The notes beneath the pieces are model-generated. The model was not told where the DNA came from, did not search any database, and saw only the letters and a list, made by a program, of their open reading frames with translations. From Sthenelais limicola (lineage: Eukaryota; Annelida; Polychaeta; Phyllodocida; Sigalionidae): a DNA stretch of 64,000 nt. Every line of letters begins with the position of its first letter. Within the stretch, counting starts at the first letter, position 1. Below are positions 39,137-52,764 of the stretch, piece by piece. The stretch covers positions 55,734,966 to 55,798,965 of the forward strand of contig OW804094.1 of the NCBI GenBank assembly GCA_942159475.1, given 5' to 3'. Made by a program: the position numbers and the translations under genes.

Positions 39137-40851
39137 CGTGACTTCTTGCCCATTCCACCTGCCATCTCTCCCAGGACCCTGTCATCCTCTGGCCTATAAC
39201 CACCGTCACATTCCTTCGCTCCATCGGCTGAGACACTTACCCCACACGACCTTGAATAAAATATAAAAAAAACGGGGCCCTGCCAGGGATCCACCTCTTT
39301 CCACTGAATCCTCCCTCTACAAGTGGGACTGGCTGGAGAGAAAGTATGCGGCCTGGCCAGCTGGTTCCAGGGACCTTTACCATTACCACTCCACAAAACT
39401 ACGGGATATACATTGGTATTCTGTGTGCCTTTGTTTGTGCATAAACTATTGACTTCTTTCCCTGCCTAGCCACTGATGTCCTGGCATCAGTCTTTTGCAC
39501 ACTGATCTTATTGCATCCTAATTCTTAGCATTCCTCAGATGATCAATACATTCCTTCAAATAAGGATATCAACCATCATGTTTCCCACCCACTTCGGTTT
39601 CAACCACCACTGTGTATATATCATAGTTGTTTTTGTTGTCTCCGAGCGAGGACAGGACCTTTTTTTCAAATGTATAAGAAAATATGAAAATTGCTTGATA
39701 TGTCGGTTGGTTATCTATTGTTAGAATACATATTACATTTAGAATATTTATCACAAGCTATTCACACCTCACCATAGCTTCCCAATATAGCTTTGATTCT
39801 CCAAGGCCAACTCCAACACGCTCCTCTCCGACCACCGCCCAAATATCTATTTGTACGTTTTCTCATGAGTGCCCCCAGTAAGGGCGAGCGCCAAATTAGC
39901 AGCAGGTAGGGAAACAAATATAATACATGTACGGCTAGTGGTATGTGGTGTCTTGTGTCTCTACCCTCAGCCCAGGCACTTGATCGTCCTAATTTGAGAT
40001 CATTCTTTGCGATAAGAAGCGATCAAGATGTAGTATAACCAGATGGCTTTCTGGGAAAGGAGCTGTACATAATGATTCACATGTATGCAAAAGTAAAAGT
40101 GACTATTTGTATTTTATTATGAAGATATGAGAAGGCCAGTCCTCCAGCAACTGACCACTAACAAAGAATGCCTATTAATGACAGTAAATCTAAAGTAAAT
40201 TAAAAGGTTGCAGGCACTGCACATTGCCTAGGTAGGAAACACAGATTGTCCTGATATGGCCTTATGTCGGTAGATCCACGTGTGGCATGTGCACCGACAG
40301 GTAAAACATCAACAATGAGGATATTCATATGGAATGAATCAGATGTCAACTGGATGGAATCAGTCTAGAGACGCAGTTCTCGTTTTCCTGTGGCGGAGCT
40401 TATTAATGTTTTATTAGTACTTAGTTTATTAGAGTATAGGACAATTCACTTAACTATCATTACTCACGCAATGTATTATTGATACAGATATATATTATAT
40501 TATATATATATAAATGTGAATTATATATAACCCAAGGAATATATAATATATGAAGTGTAGCTTTACCTGATTCAATTTGTTTTGGCTGTTGCCTGGATAC
40601 CGTAGCCCGCCCAAACACTACTATCCCCACTTTATTTCAAGCAGCTGGCATATCCAGTCGTCGTTTGGGCAGTTATATTATATATTATATATATGTATAT
40701 AATTCAGTTGAGGATTTGAGGAAAAAATATTATGATGGAATAAATTATAGCGCATAATGATAACAGTGGCCCACTTGTCAGATAACACAGTATCCTTGAT
40801 TAGTGAATTGTCTTTAAATATTTTCTTTTCACATCCTAACTGACAAAGGAG

Positions 40852-40911
40852 AGGAGCGATATAAATGTATTCATGCCTAAAAGGAGCGATATAAATGTAT
40901 TCATGCCTAAA
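40852..40911 (+). repeat. 30-bp tandem duplication
   Basis: Two identical 30-base units (starting aggagcgatataaatgtatt) at 40852-40881 and 40882-40911. Two exact copies suggest a recent slippage or replication event. Confidence 0.9.
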
Positions 40912-41261
40912 TTCATTTATCCAGAATTCTCGGTTTCCGAAACCGTAAAAGCTCTTAAATTGTTTAAAGGACCGATTAAACCATTGGGCTACTCTCCCAT
41001 AATCGGCTGTTGTATGGGTGGCATGCTCCCCAATGGAGAGGACAAGGGGCTGAGGCGCGTGGCAGGGAGGGGTACCAGGAACAGGGAGGCATAGTTTACA
41101 CAGACTGCATACTCCAGAGGGTGGCCTGCCGATGGACACCATGCATACATGATGCACACTTCATCCCCAGCCCCTGGTCCCACTCATAGTGTTCTCACTC
41201 CTCAACGGGGAGTATTCAATCGAGATAATACTTAAGTACTTGGTCCAGGAGGTAAAAAAAG

Positions 41262-41274
41262 CCCCCCCCCCCCC
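41262..41274 (+). repeat. Poly(C) run
   Basis: Thirteen consecutive C, followed shortly by an A-rich segment. Confidence 0.9.
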
Positions 41275-42296
41275 TCTCCCCACACACAAAAAAAAACCCC
41301 AAAACATGCATCTTCTTCAACAATGCAGAAAGCACAATTTGCATTTAATTTTGCACTTTTTGTCACAAGATAAATGAAATACTATTGGTGTTGTAATTAG
41401 TTATTATTCAAGTATCGGACATTTATCAAGGCGATAGTGAAGAAATCTTTCGGATGTTTAGCACAATAGGTCAGATCTGAATTCAGTTTAAAAGGTTTGT
41501 GCATGGCAGAGAATCGTGAATCATAAGGCCAGAAGGCAGGATCACTCAAACCAAACCATCTTCTCTTATTCCACAACTATTAAATTGTTCCGATCAGAAT
41601 GCCATCACTGGTGCTGAAGGAGGTAGCTGTAGGGCGTCCATGGGATCAGCCAGTGGTAGACAGGCGATGGGGCATGATGGAACCGACAGGCAAACAGCGG
41701 CAGTTCAGAACATGCCATATTCTTAAGCTCTCTTTCTCTACGTGGGGGGCCCATTTTTGTCACAAAATGATGTGAAGAGTGAAAAATCCTTTATGCTGAA
41801 TTTTATCCAAAAAATATCAGACATTAAGTGCAATATTCAGCATTTTACCACACTGCTGTTAATGACATGGGAATAAATTGGTAACCGATGTTGAGGTTTT
41901 GTTGCCAGCATTTGTGAAAGAGCGTAACCAGATTGACACTAGCTACATTGCTAATCATAAAATGCAGGCAATGATTTTAATGGCAATTGTGAATCGCGAA
42001 TTTTCCAGTAGAGGCAAGACAGTGGGAAATGCCTTGCAGGCCTATTCATCCGTATCCGTACATATGCATAGTCTTCACACAACCCACGAACGGGCCGGTC
42101 ATCCCAAGGTCATGTAAATTGACCTTGGCGACCAATTAGATATTTGCAGAGTCAAAAGGCCGTGACTTTAATATACAGCAATTTCTCACGCCTACAGCCA
42201 GGTCTACCACACCTACACATAAATGACTCCCGTCAGCCAAAGTCTCAGCTCGTTTATCCTCCATGTATATATATATTGTTTGAGTGAATTTATTAT

Positions 42297-42445
42297 GCAT
42301 CAATTGAAAAAATCAATAGGCCTAACCTCGAACTGTAATATAAAGGGCAGTGGTATAAAAGATGCGCTCAGTGAACACAAAGGCATGTGAACACAAAGTC
42401 ATATTTCAGTTCGAGGTTATACTTATTGTTTTTTTCAATTGATGC
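42297..42445. mobile_element. 149-bp MITE with 45-bp terminal inverted repeats
   Basis: Arms 42297-42341 and 42401-42445 are inverted copies, both starting gcatcaattgaaaaaa when read inward, with about five differences over 45 bases. The 59-base centre contains gtgaacacaaag twice. No clear target duplication flanks it, so the class is undetermined. Confidence 0.7.
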
Positions 42446-44450
42446 CTTAGCATACACAGATGCTGATGCTGATACTGATGGGGAAATGTGAATAATTACA
42501 TAGATGTACCCCCATACATACATAAGTAATGATACCAGATTTCAATACGCGTTTACAAACATCAATGAAATTATTATGCCTCTATGTTTGATTCGTGTCA
42601 TCAAATATGTTATTCTTTCTTTGCATTGTTATTTGCGTTGGTTTCATTTATGATTCCAAAAAAGCAAACTCCAAATGTTATCATCAATGAAAAACATTGA
42701 CAATATATGATGAGCGAAGAATACCTTTGTTACTCACTATACCATTGTCGCCTCAATGATTACAGTAACATTTGATTATTAACCAAAGCTATTATTATTG
42801 CCCCATTAAAATGATAAAAGGCCGACACTCCTGAAGTCCTCACGACTCCAGTAACGTTCTACGCACGTAGTCAGAGAGTCTGAGTCAAGGACTTAAGATT
42901 CTGTGGGTGTCCTCGATTTGATGTCGATCGAGTAATAACCCTGGAGCAGATAGAATATCAAAAGTAGATGTGAGAGGAGGCTGCCAAGGTGAGGTATCAC
43001 ATTGAGTGACTTGTACGGTTTACTAACTCAGTCATCTTTGTTGTGGTTTAGGTGGTTTATGTGGTTTTGATGGGTGGATTCCTGTGGAATGACAGTCATT
43101 CTTATCTTTATACCCATCTCATTGTATTATAAATGCTAATGTCATATTATAAATGATTGAATAATTATGTTTAGGTACCGAAACGTGTATATATAAGCCT
43201 CTTCGGTGCTTCTGTAAAGTTGTTTGTAAGCAGGCTTATTTATGTTCGTAGTGGTGGTCTTCGTTAGTGGAAATCAATGATTGCAAACTCAAACTAAGGT
43301 TTTCCCCAGATCGTTCTGAGCTCCTGGTTTCCAAGTTAACACCTGTCACTGAAAGTATTTGGGTTCCAATAACGTGGTGCTTATAGTTTTCCCAAATGAC
43401 CGACAGATTAATCAAATACATCCAAATCTAAGATTTAACTTAGTGTCGATTTGTCATATTCAAATCATTTATTTTAGGCAGACCATGACGCGATTGCGCG
43501 TGGTAGAATACATGACATCAAGGGAGACTTTTCCACAAATAAACAAATAAAACAAAAACCAACATAGGTGCGTGACAGGTAATGTTTACCTCAGAAGCTT
43601 GATCTGTTTTAGTCTATGCGTGTACATGACATATAACCATCGAGGTAACGCCTGCAGACTTTGTTACCAACCAAGCAAGACGCCGCAGTCAAGAACTCTG
43701 TCTGCATGTCATCTCCCATTGGATGACATGTCAGAATATGTCATAATAATTATGATCATAATACATTATTACCACTTATATGTTGAAGAAAGCGATTTCT
43801 ACCTATCTATATTATGCTTATGGTTCGTACGATATCCAAACAATTGTCAAGCTCCTTTATATAAAACTCATAATCTAAGAGGAAGACATGTAGACATATA
43901 TATACCTGAAAGCAAAATAGCCTCAATGATATCAAACGATCTTGTGATATAAACTCATAGACTTGCATAGATTATGGCTATAAAGTTATTGCCTCTGGAT
44001 TCGAAGGTAGTTATAAAAATCAATTCCTTATGTTGATTAATCATTAGGTCAAATTTCTGGGTTTAAACATTTTATGGAAAGCAACATTACGCACGAACGC
44101 CGACAATCTTTTAGTATAAATTCTTTTCCTAATTTGACTAAACATTAAAATATTAAGAAGTGATTAGGGAATAAAGATGATGTATAAAATAGTGCTTTTA
44201 ATTCTAGTATTCTAGAAGCATTGACTTATATTCTACATACAGTAACAACCATTTGATTTTATCTTCATTTCTTTACTCTGTGTGTAAAGTGAAATTTAAA
44301 GCCTATCCTTCTTTCCTATCTTCTTTATCTTGAATATTTCCTAGCCAGGGTGTTACATGTACATTCCGTTGGTTTAAGACCTTGTTTATATCATGAATTG
44401 TTTGTACATCTGTTAAGGTGGCGGAGAAAAACAGCGCTTTTGTTCATGCC

Positions 44451-44482
<32 letters not shown>

Positions 44483-46950
44483 TTGCATATTTTGGATAAA
44501 AGACAAGATGGCAATGCTTCTTTCATCGATCTTTTAATGATTTCGAATTAGATAATCTCGGATATAGAGTAAATTCCTTGCTCAAGAATCAACCACTGCG
44601 TGTCTTGATATACTGAGCTTTGTGATTCCCGTGATAGAATTTCAACCCTGCTACTGAATTGTTCATTTTTTGCTCTTCCTTATGTGCAGTCGAGACCAAT
44701 CTGATAGCAATCTGGCATCGACTTTTTGTTTTCTGATACCTTCCTATATATACGTCCCACAGATCTACTCCCGCCCCGTCTCTGATACTTACGATTTCAG
44801 ATTAATCCATAATCAACGTGAGTTTGATAAATTCAGATAAAAGGACTATACCTAACCACCAAAAGGTGCTGTTGTTTGCATACACAAAAGTATTGTATAA
44901 AATTGGGACCTCCCACATTTGATAATTATCTTGGATGTTGAATCTATCTGTCTCACACTCTATACTCCCTGTTGTACATCTCTGGCTGGAATGTTGACAC
45001 CAGGTTGAAAGGCTGTACAGATATCTTGGGGGGAAGTTCACCGAACGCGACCTGTTACTATGGAATGCTACCAAACCACGTAAATACAATTATATTTTGG
45101 ATATTTCAGACCGTTGATTCATTTTATTATATGAATTATATATATATGAATTATATTATATGAATTTTAGATTAACTATCTGAAAAACCAATGAAATCCC
45201 AATCTTAGATAATTATAGATTGGATTCAATAGCGTGTAATGTAAGATATAAAAATCAATTATTAGCGTTACGTTGGTCCTGTCAATTTTTTTTATACAAT
45301 TTAAGGCAAAACAAGTGGAAATTTCAGAAGTGTAATTGCTTAATGGGAGGATGATATTAGGAATGACAACTACAGGCAAGGTGTAACCTTTCTCTTGTTA
45401 TTTTACTCTGACGTTATTAGGATTAGTTTACCAGACAGTAGGACCTTAATACAAGTACAATGGCAGTTATGGGGAAGACATATGGGGGAAAATTAAGGGT
45501 ATTGGAAAAATGATTTAGATGTGTTATTTGTGAAGATTGATAATAAAGACATTTCAGAATTGGTAGTAGCCGCTATCTATGTTATCGGTCCTAAGATTAA
45601 TAATCCTCTAGATAACACCTTGCACAAAGGACTGGTTTAGCCCCTTCACGGTAAACGCTGATTAAACGCTGATCACTATCTTATGACAAAACTTGGAATT
45701 TCTAAAGAATAATTAATATTCCATCGGTGTAATTATATCAAAATAAATTAAATCATTCTATAAATAGTTTTAGAATAAAACAACACATTTTACCATCCTC
45801 TGAGAAGGATTACAACATTCGTTGCATTATCATTGCACAAGGTGGACTTTGAGATCGCCAAATCACTCATGCACATGACTCAGTCCATTGGAGCCAGATA
45901 ACCATAGAAACTGTAACCTAGGAAATAACATGGTGGTCGTGTCTCCACGGAAAACTCAATAAACAATTTAATTTACAGTTTATGGTGTCATTTCACCAGT
46001 TACAACTGATAAGTTATGTAGGGGTATCAAGTGCCGGTACATATATCCAGTTTGTTCCCTGAAATCCGCATATATATATATTTGCTGGAAATATAACTGG
46101 ATTCTACCGGTATCTGATTATGATCTCTCAATACGGTTGACTCATGGGATATCAAGTACTGAGACGGATTTGGACAAATGATCAACGCATTTGTATTTAT
46201 GTTCTCTCCCCTTTCCCCTGCCCTTAGCATTTCCGTTTGAACCAAGGCTTATCGCGATAAGTGGACTGTATTTTTAATCCAAGACTGGAAAGACGTCCTC
46301 ACACTCTTCCTTTTAATAATATCATTGAAATATGTGTGTCCTATTCCTAGATCACAAATATCTGAATGCCATCACTGCAACAAAAAAACACATCTTTGGT
46401 TACGAACATCTTTAATAATTATGGTACAGCAGGGGGAACTCTGAGTAAAGTATTGATTGTCCCATTTCCCAAATGGCCCCCAAAGTAGAAATCTGTGACA
46501 GTCATTACTTCAGGGCACATATGTTGAGGGCTAAATTCTTTTCATTCTGCGATTTGTATTGCTCCGCCCCCACCCCACCCCTAGCGGCTCTAACCAACAG
46601 TTAGAGATAATTCTATCTGCTAAAAAGGGGCGCTGCATTTCCCTTATCAACAAAGTTTGGGGTCACTGGACCCTCAGCACGATTTTACGGCCGCGGGTTT
46701 TGTATTGGGCGCAGCAGGCTCTCAGGCACTTGAAGGGAGGGCAATGCCCGACACAACGACCAAAGCATTGTTCCGGACAAAAAACACCTAGCCTACGGTC
46801 ATCTCTAACCCCTGGTGTGAGTGAAATCGACACCTATAGCTGTCCTCCACCTCTCACCCCCTGTATAGTTTACCCTGAGGGTTCCGGGATTGAGAAAGTA
46901 TGGGGAAGGTTTCAGAATTCACCAAATAGAAGAAAAATTAATTGTGCTGC
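42446..46950. other. Non-coding stretch between MITEs
   Basis: No exon supported. It holds a glycine-coding-like ggtggtttaggtggttta repeat near 43050 that I regard as chance, a poly(C)/(AC)n tract at 44449-44481 and a TA-rich gaattatat repeat at 45121-45166. The frame at 46559-46981 is partly inside the element that starts at 46951 and shows no domain. Confidence 0.5.
44449..44481 (+). repeat. Poly(C) run followed by (AC)n
   Basis: Nineteen consecutive C run directly into about seven AC units. This is the longest C run in the window. Confidence 0.95.
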
Positions 46951-47667
46951 CTTAAAGCCCCCACACACATACCCGATTTGAAGCCTGATTTGGGCTTCCG
47001 GCCAGTCCCAGGATTTCATTTTGAAATCGGGGATGTGTTGATTAGTCAGGCGAATCTACGAGTAGTCGGGGGACTAATCGGTTTACTTTTTATGGTCCAA
47101 TTTGGCAAATTTCCACCCACCCACTTTTATACTGCTCACTTCTCCCTCTGCACATGCCAACATTCTAATTGTTGTTGACAAATGTGATGTGTCACAGGAA
47201 GGTGAGTCATAAGTCACAAAAGATGGATTTTTAGATACCATCCGATTTTAAATAATGGAGATAGGTATTTGTTTTCTTCATAATGAAACAAAAATGAAAA
47301 GAATCACATAATTTGTACTGACACAGTGAACGACAGAATGAAGGAGGGTATGATGTTATCTAAATGTCCAGAAAATCAAACCCAGTATGTATACTAATAA
47401 AAACATCCCCGATTTCAAAATGAAATCCTGGGACTCTGTGGGAGCCCAAATCAGGCTTCAAATTGGGTATGTGTGGGCCGGGTACAGCCGATTTCAGTTT
47501 GGGGAGAGGTCTGAGTAATACTATAACAAAATACTATAACCGGGACTCAAATCGGCTCTGTGTGGCCCGACTTTACAGACAATTCCTAGGATTTCAGCCC
47601 CGATTGGTCGGTGCACCGCAAATCGGGCTATTTTTTAAATCGGGTTTTGTGTGTGCGGGCTTTTAGG
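46951..47667. mobile_element. 0.7-kb element with terminal and internal inverted arms
   Basis: The left end (about 46954, aaagcccccacacacatacc) and right end (about 47663, reverse: aaagcccgcacacacaaaac) are inverted copies, both followed by cgattt. In addition a block of about 65 bases after the left end (from gaagcctgatttgggctt to ttgaaatcggggatgt) reappears inverted at about 47405-47472, followed by a third cacacataccc-like arm. The element therefore has two nested sets of inverted arms. There is no transposase-like frame; the frames across it are made of the repeats themselves. Exact borders and target duplication are uncertain. Confidence 0.65.
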
Positions 47668-50600
47668 TAGAGCCCCCCCCCTCCCACACACACACACCCC
47701 ACACTCACACACGGTAAAATAATGTCAATGTTTCAGCACAATTAGCTTCCTGTTCATCATCATTTGTGACACTTTTTGGATTATTCAGATGGTGCAGCTC
47801 AACGTCATCCCTATATTTATATAATATTGCCTATATGTAGGTAAGTAACGAAAGGGGCATACATACTGTCCACTGCACATTTTGCAGTCTCATTCAGTTT
47901 ATTATGGAAAACACATCACGTTGACATACGGTAGCTATTTTATTCTAGCCTCTAGATTCACCTCAAATGCATGACTGTACGTCATGACATTGGGTAATAC
48001 ATTACTTTGATCTCCAATCAAAAGACCATCCTGCGTTGAGCTTAAATCCTGTTTCAGTCATAGTAAAACAGGATGGTGATGGAGGTCCTGTTTGGCGTTT
48101 GCCTCTACAATAAGGCAAGGTCAGGGTTGTTTCCCTTCTGTTGTGTCACAGCGGGGGTTGGCCGATCTGTCGAGTGGTACTGTCCAAAGATTAGCACCCT
48201 GAGGTGTCGGAGTCACTTCTTCCTGAAATATTGCCTCTATTTCCTCCTCACTCAAATATCCATCAGGTTCTAAGCATTAAATAATGGCCAGAGTCATCAG
48301 AGTCTAACCCAAGCCTGTCATCATGACCCCTCTTGATGTACCACGCATGAGAAATAGTATAATTATATTTTAAAATACTTTCTGAAGTTAAACATTGAAA
48401 ACATCTCGAATGAGAAATTAGAAATGCAATAGATATTATCTCCGGCACGTGATAACAATGAAAGGCCAAGTTGAAAATGTGGGACAAACTGTCACATATT
48501 TTCTACATTATCTTGTTCAGACAGACAGACAGGTCTTTTCTTATACATTGCTTCTCAATCTATTGTGCTTTGCCTATTGAACCTATCCTGAGTAATTCAG
48601 AAGAGGAGATACAACGCCTGATGGAGCTCGAGTCCCGTCCAGCTATTGTCCAAATAGAAAAGAGGAGTACACATTCTAATACATACACACCTTAGTATTA
48701 GTTGGAGTTACCAGTCAACGTTTGAGGAATTCATCTATGTGAGGAATGTACAGTCTCCCCCACTTGGATGTAACGTTTGAGATTTTAAGTAACACTGTAT
48801 TGCATATCTACAGTGCTATACACATGGAATGTGGAATGTCTAATTCATTTTTACTATCTCTCTATATCGTCTCTGAATCATACCAGATTTCATTTCAAAA
48901 GTTCAAAAATTCCCTACAAAAATGTCCCATATAAGAGCAAAAGACTGCTATTGGAAGGAAGAATCATATCATAATTAAATATACTAAGTGGGCTCCAATT
49001 AAAGATTTTGAACATGTTGTTAAAATAGGATCATCAGTTTTATCAATTTTCCTCAGGAAGGGGAGGGTATGTCTTTGAGGTATTTCGCGCAGATTTTCTT
49101 ACGTGGGGATAGGAAGGCTATACTAGCAACTTATCTACTTACCGCGCAAAATCAACAAGGAATTTCATAGCAAATGTCATTTTATGCTTGGTGTAGTTTC
49201 ACGAGCGTTTACCTTCCTACACCTTGCTGCCTGGCATCCCAAAATAACCAACTCATAATCTAATTTGATGTGAGTGGCAGAGGGCCATCATCTATCATGA
49301 TATTATCTGGGCTAAGTAAGTCATGAAAAATTAAAAAGGGTTTCATAAGTGTTCTTGTTCATGGAAGGCTGATCCGATGCAAAGTTTTATGATGAATTCA
49401 TGTATAGATTTATTCATGACGGTTTTGATTAAATTCCCAATGAAATTTAAGTTTTAATTTGTAGATCTGAAAAGGAATATCTTTGCATGACGCTGTCGCT
49501 GGATGTAGAAGTGTACGTAGGCAGCAAGAAATTATGGTACCTATATGGAGAGGAAGGAAATCAGTACAATCATGATGGCAAAATATCCATTATTAAATAC
49601 AGAATTAAGAAACAAAAAGGGGAGGCAAGCTTAAAAACAGTGGAGGTGGAATTGACCCGACAATAGTGTGGTTGATTTAGGATGAAAGGGGACGGAATGG
49701 AAACACCTAGGAATATGTGAAGAGGAATTTGCGGAAAAATATATGTGGAGTAGCTCACGGCGAGTCGGTCGTGTACTCATTTCTGATGTTGATGATCACT
49801 CCCCACCTGTAGGGGTCGTTGTGACCTGGGCTATTTCAACCCCGCGTGCTAAGATGGGGAATTCCTGAAATAACTGGCATACCTGGCGGCAGGTAAGGTG
49901 GACTAGGGGGAGGGGCAGGGGCAGGAGCTGGAGCAAAGGACGCAGTGTACGCAGAGAGGCGGAGCGGAAGAGGAGGGACATTTTTGTGTACGAAAAGTGA
50001 GGAGGGGTTATGCAAGAGAATAATAATAGATACAAATGTTATTTTTGAGCTCAAGTATTAATATATTATGGGGGCTTGGAAGAATACATGTATAAACCTG
50101 GGTTTGCGCAAAAAGATGCGATAATCCTGGCCAAGAAGGCTACATTACTATAGAGTAGGATTTCGCATCAACATGTACAATAAAAAACTTGATTAACAGT
50201 AGAGCAATATGGAAGCGAGTAGTAGTACTGAAAACATTTGACAAAGAGGAGCAAAAAGGTGGGAAAAGTTCATGTAATCTCAAAAAAACCTGACTGTTAT
50301 ATAACATTCGGTCTGCTTGCAATAAATCAGACGTTGAAACCAACCAAAGAATTGTTTTCCCAGTCAACACTTGAGCAATGAGAGAGAAGTGCACTCTGTA
50401 GGGTAGATGCTTCGAGGTGAATAATACATGGTAACTCACTCAGTCAGGTTACCCTAAAACACTTTGAGATATGTTTGGGGTTTCCCTGGGCCAAGGGTTC
50501 TAGAAATAACGGACATCAGACCTATAAGTGATTGGTTCTTCAACTGAATGCAAACAAACTATTAGTAACCGAACAACGTCCAGGAATATACCACCACAGC

Positions 50601-52004
50601 AGATCTTTAAATACTTCAATCATCACTCCAATCATTCTGTTTGACATATTGTGAGTTACGAAAAACTTGGCCAAAGTTGATCTCGTTTGAGATCTATTCG
50701 AATCATACACTAAGTTCGAAATAATTTCCGCTTCTGCGGAATATCAATGCAAAAACAGATCATTTTAATTCGATATAATTTCTGCGATGATTAAAAAGAT
50801 GGTAGGTGATGCGAAGACAGGGATAATTATTTAATTACTAATTATCCAATTAGCAATACACAACACATATATCAGTAACTACTGTTGCTGGTAGACGGTG
50901 AATATTTGGAACAACGAAAAGTCTATGACACGTTTACTTAGTCGGTCCATCGTAAATGAATTACTTTATAGAAGGCACATATTCTCTTAATGCCGGCATC
51001 AAATTTAAATATTTTTTATAACGGAGAAAGCCTTGAACTTTAAGTATTCCCATCTCGACATGATATCAAGCTAAGGCCTGACATGGGTGCACTATGACTG
51101 ACCATGAGTTGGGCCGTTGCCTCGGGTCGAATACTACAGCCATAGAGGCCAGCCTGGGCTCGGTTGTATAAGCAAAGGAAGGGATTTCTTTGTGTGAATT
51201 TTTTCCGTTCCTACGTGCCATTCCCAGCTCGTAGGAATATTCCTTGCTGTACATGTGTGGGTCCATAAGGTAAATGGTAAATTGGATGCATATTATTCAC
51301 TTATTTCGTGCGATTAAAGACTAATATAACACATTTCTTACAATTTGAAGTGGGTAAAATAATAGACAACCTTTTCTTATACCCTTAAATACAATGTTGA
51401 ATACCTGAGATAGATTACAATTTAGATTCACAGGCGTGACCCAGACACTGATCTTGATTTGAAAATATTTTATTCTGGATCTAATACCATTTCCATACAT
51501 GAAGCACGAATGTTCTCAGTATAGCCTGATATTAACATATACATTTTACATAAGTCTCGAGTAAGAGATAGGTAATAGAAATACAGAAATATAGCATGAT
51601 AATAAAAGAATAACACATTACATCTGCCGGAATATGTTATAAGTACACACACGATACAGATATAGTTTTAAAATACCCCTACACTAGCGTTCTCACACAT
51701 ATACCATTGACCGTTTGCAGTGGTTCCCTCTGTAGGAATTTCCTTCATTCTTTCCTCCGAGATAAACTTGAAAAGAGGGTAAAACTAAGGAACACGTTTC
51801 AGTCTTCCTTATGGAATTCCTTAGGATGTATTAAGTGCGAAAATATAATTTCCATAATGTATATCTGTTATTATTATAGTTATTAGGTTTCTGCTGTTAG
51901 ATGATTTTTCTGTTTAGTATTAACATAATTTGAATGACCCTGACTCCTGAGCCGGGGCCATGGACATGAGTGTCACCTTGGGTAGTAGAAAAAGACAAGC
52001 AAAA

Positions 52005-52044
52005 CTGGGCGGGACTCGAACCTACGACCTGAGATTTGCAGGTC
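52005..52044 (-). repeat. tRNA-like fragment, probable SINE remnant
   Basis: Read on the minus strand, ggttcgagtcc (plus 52013-52023) is a perfect RNA polymerase III B box. It is preceded by a hairpin of gacctg and caggtc around a seven-base loop (52026-52044), in the place of an anticodon arm. The loop lacks the U33 of a real tRNA and no A box or acceptor stem pairing was found, so it is not a functional tRNA gene. A tRNA-derived SINE head is the likeliest origin. Confidence 0.45.
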
Positions 52045-52731
52045 AAATTTGGCATTGACATAGTTTTTCTCAATTGTTTGTGTGTCAGGTACCTTGAATA
52101 ATTAGGCAGGGAATATTGAGTGGTTCAAGTAGGGAAAGGTGTTAGTAATTTCCTTCGTCTATACCTCTGCTTGGTGGGAAGGAAAAGTCGAAGGAAAATT
52201 CCCAGAAAAACATAACTGAAACGGTATGGAGCTTAAGGAATTAACTCGTGAGCAGCCATTTTCCTTGCTTAGCAACTAACTAGCAAGGCATGATTTAGGG
52301 AAGGGGTAGCCTACACACACAATGCATTTTACCATAGGATCTTCCTATTGACGTAAAGGAAACAAATATAGGAGTTCACACAAAGAAATCCTTTCCTTAG
52401 CGTATAAAACGGGGCCCTGGTCCCTAACAAGAAATAACCAACTATATGCCTATGGAACCTCCACAGACAAGGGTTGAAATGGTCATAGATATTAATTAAA
52501 GTAGATTTGTATGTGGACATTCTCGAAAGGGGAATAATCATCAATATTATGTATGATGAGGAAAATCCATCCTCCCTGGACATTAATGTAATGGTAATTG
52601 TATTGGACCGAAGGATGAAGAACTGGTTCAAAGGCCCTGTGACTATATAATATACATGCTTTATGTCAGAGGTTGTCGCTTATGCAAGTTGGGTCCTCAT
52701 TGAGCCAAGTAGAGAATTGATGTAGTGGCAC

Positions 52732-52764
52732 CGTAAAGTGCATTATTGTAGAAGGCACTTTACG
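52732..52764. repeat. Perfect 10-bp hairpin
   Basis: cgtaaagtgc and its exact reverse complement gcactttacg enclose a 13-base loop. No flanking duplication seen. Confidence 0.7.

Larger units (their letters stand above)
33960..42296. other. Gene-poor stretch rich in microsatellites
   Basis: No exon could be supported. A frame at 33971-34276 contains a C-L-F ... W-F pattern but fails FGF phase and motif tests. Listed separately are (TA)n at 35939-36008, (TATC)n at 36235-36267, a perfect hairpin at 36479-36506, C-rich runs at 39113 and 41262 and a 30-bp tandem duplication at 40852-40911. TA-rich patches also occur at about 40484-40545 and 40674-40702, and a T10/A10 junction near 35766-35785. 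Confidence 0.5.

Noticed and set aside
39031..39396. Glycine- and lysine-rich minus-strand frame
   Set aside because: The glycine run is the translated C-rich tract at 39113; the rest shows no family signal.
43985..44010. B-box-like ttcgaatcc on the minus strand
   Set aside because: No stem pairing or A box around it, so neither a tRNA gene nor a SINE head is supported.
46559..47178. Two overlapping long frames
   Set aside because: The second lies in the inverted arms of the 47-kb element and the first has no domain, splice context or codon signal.
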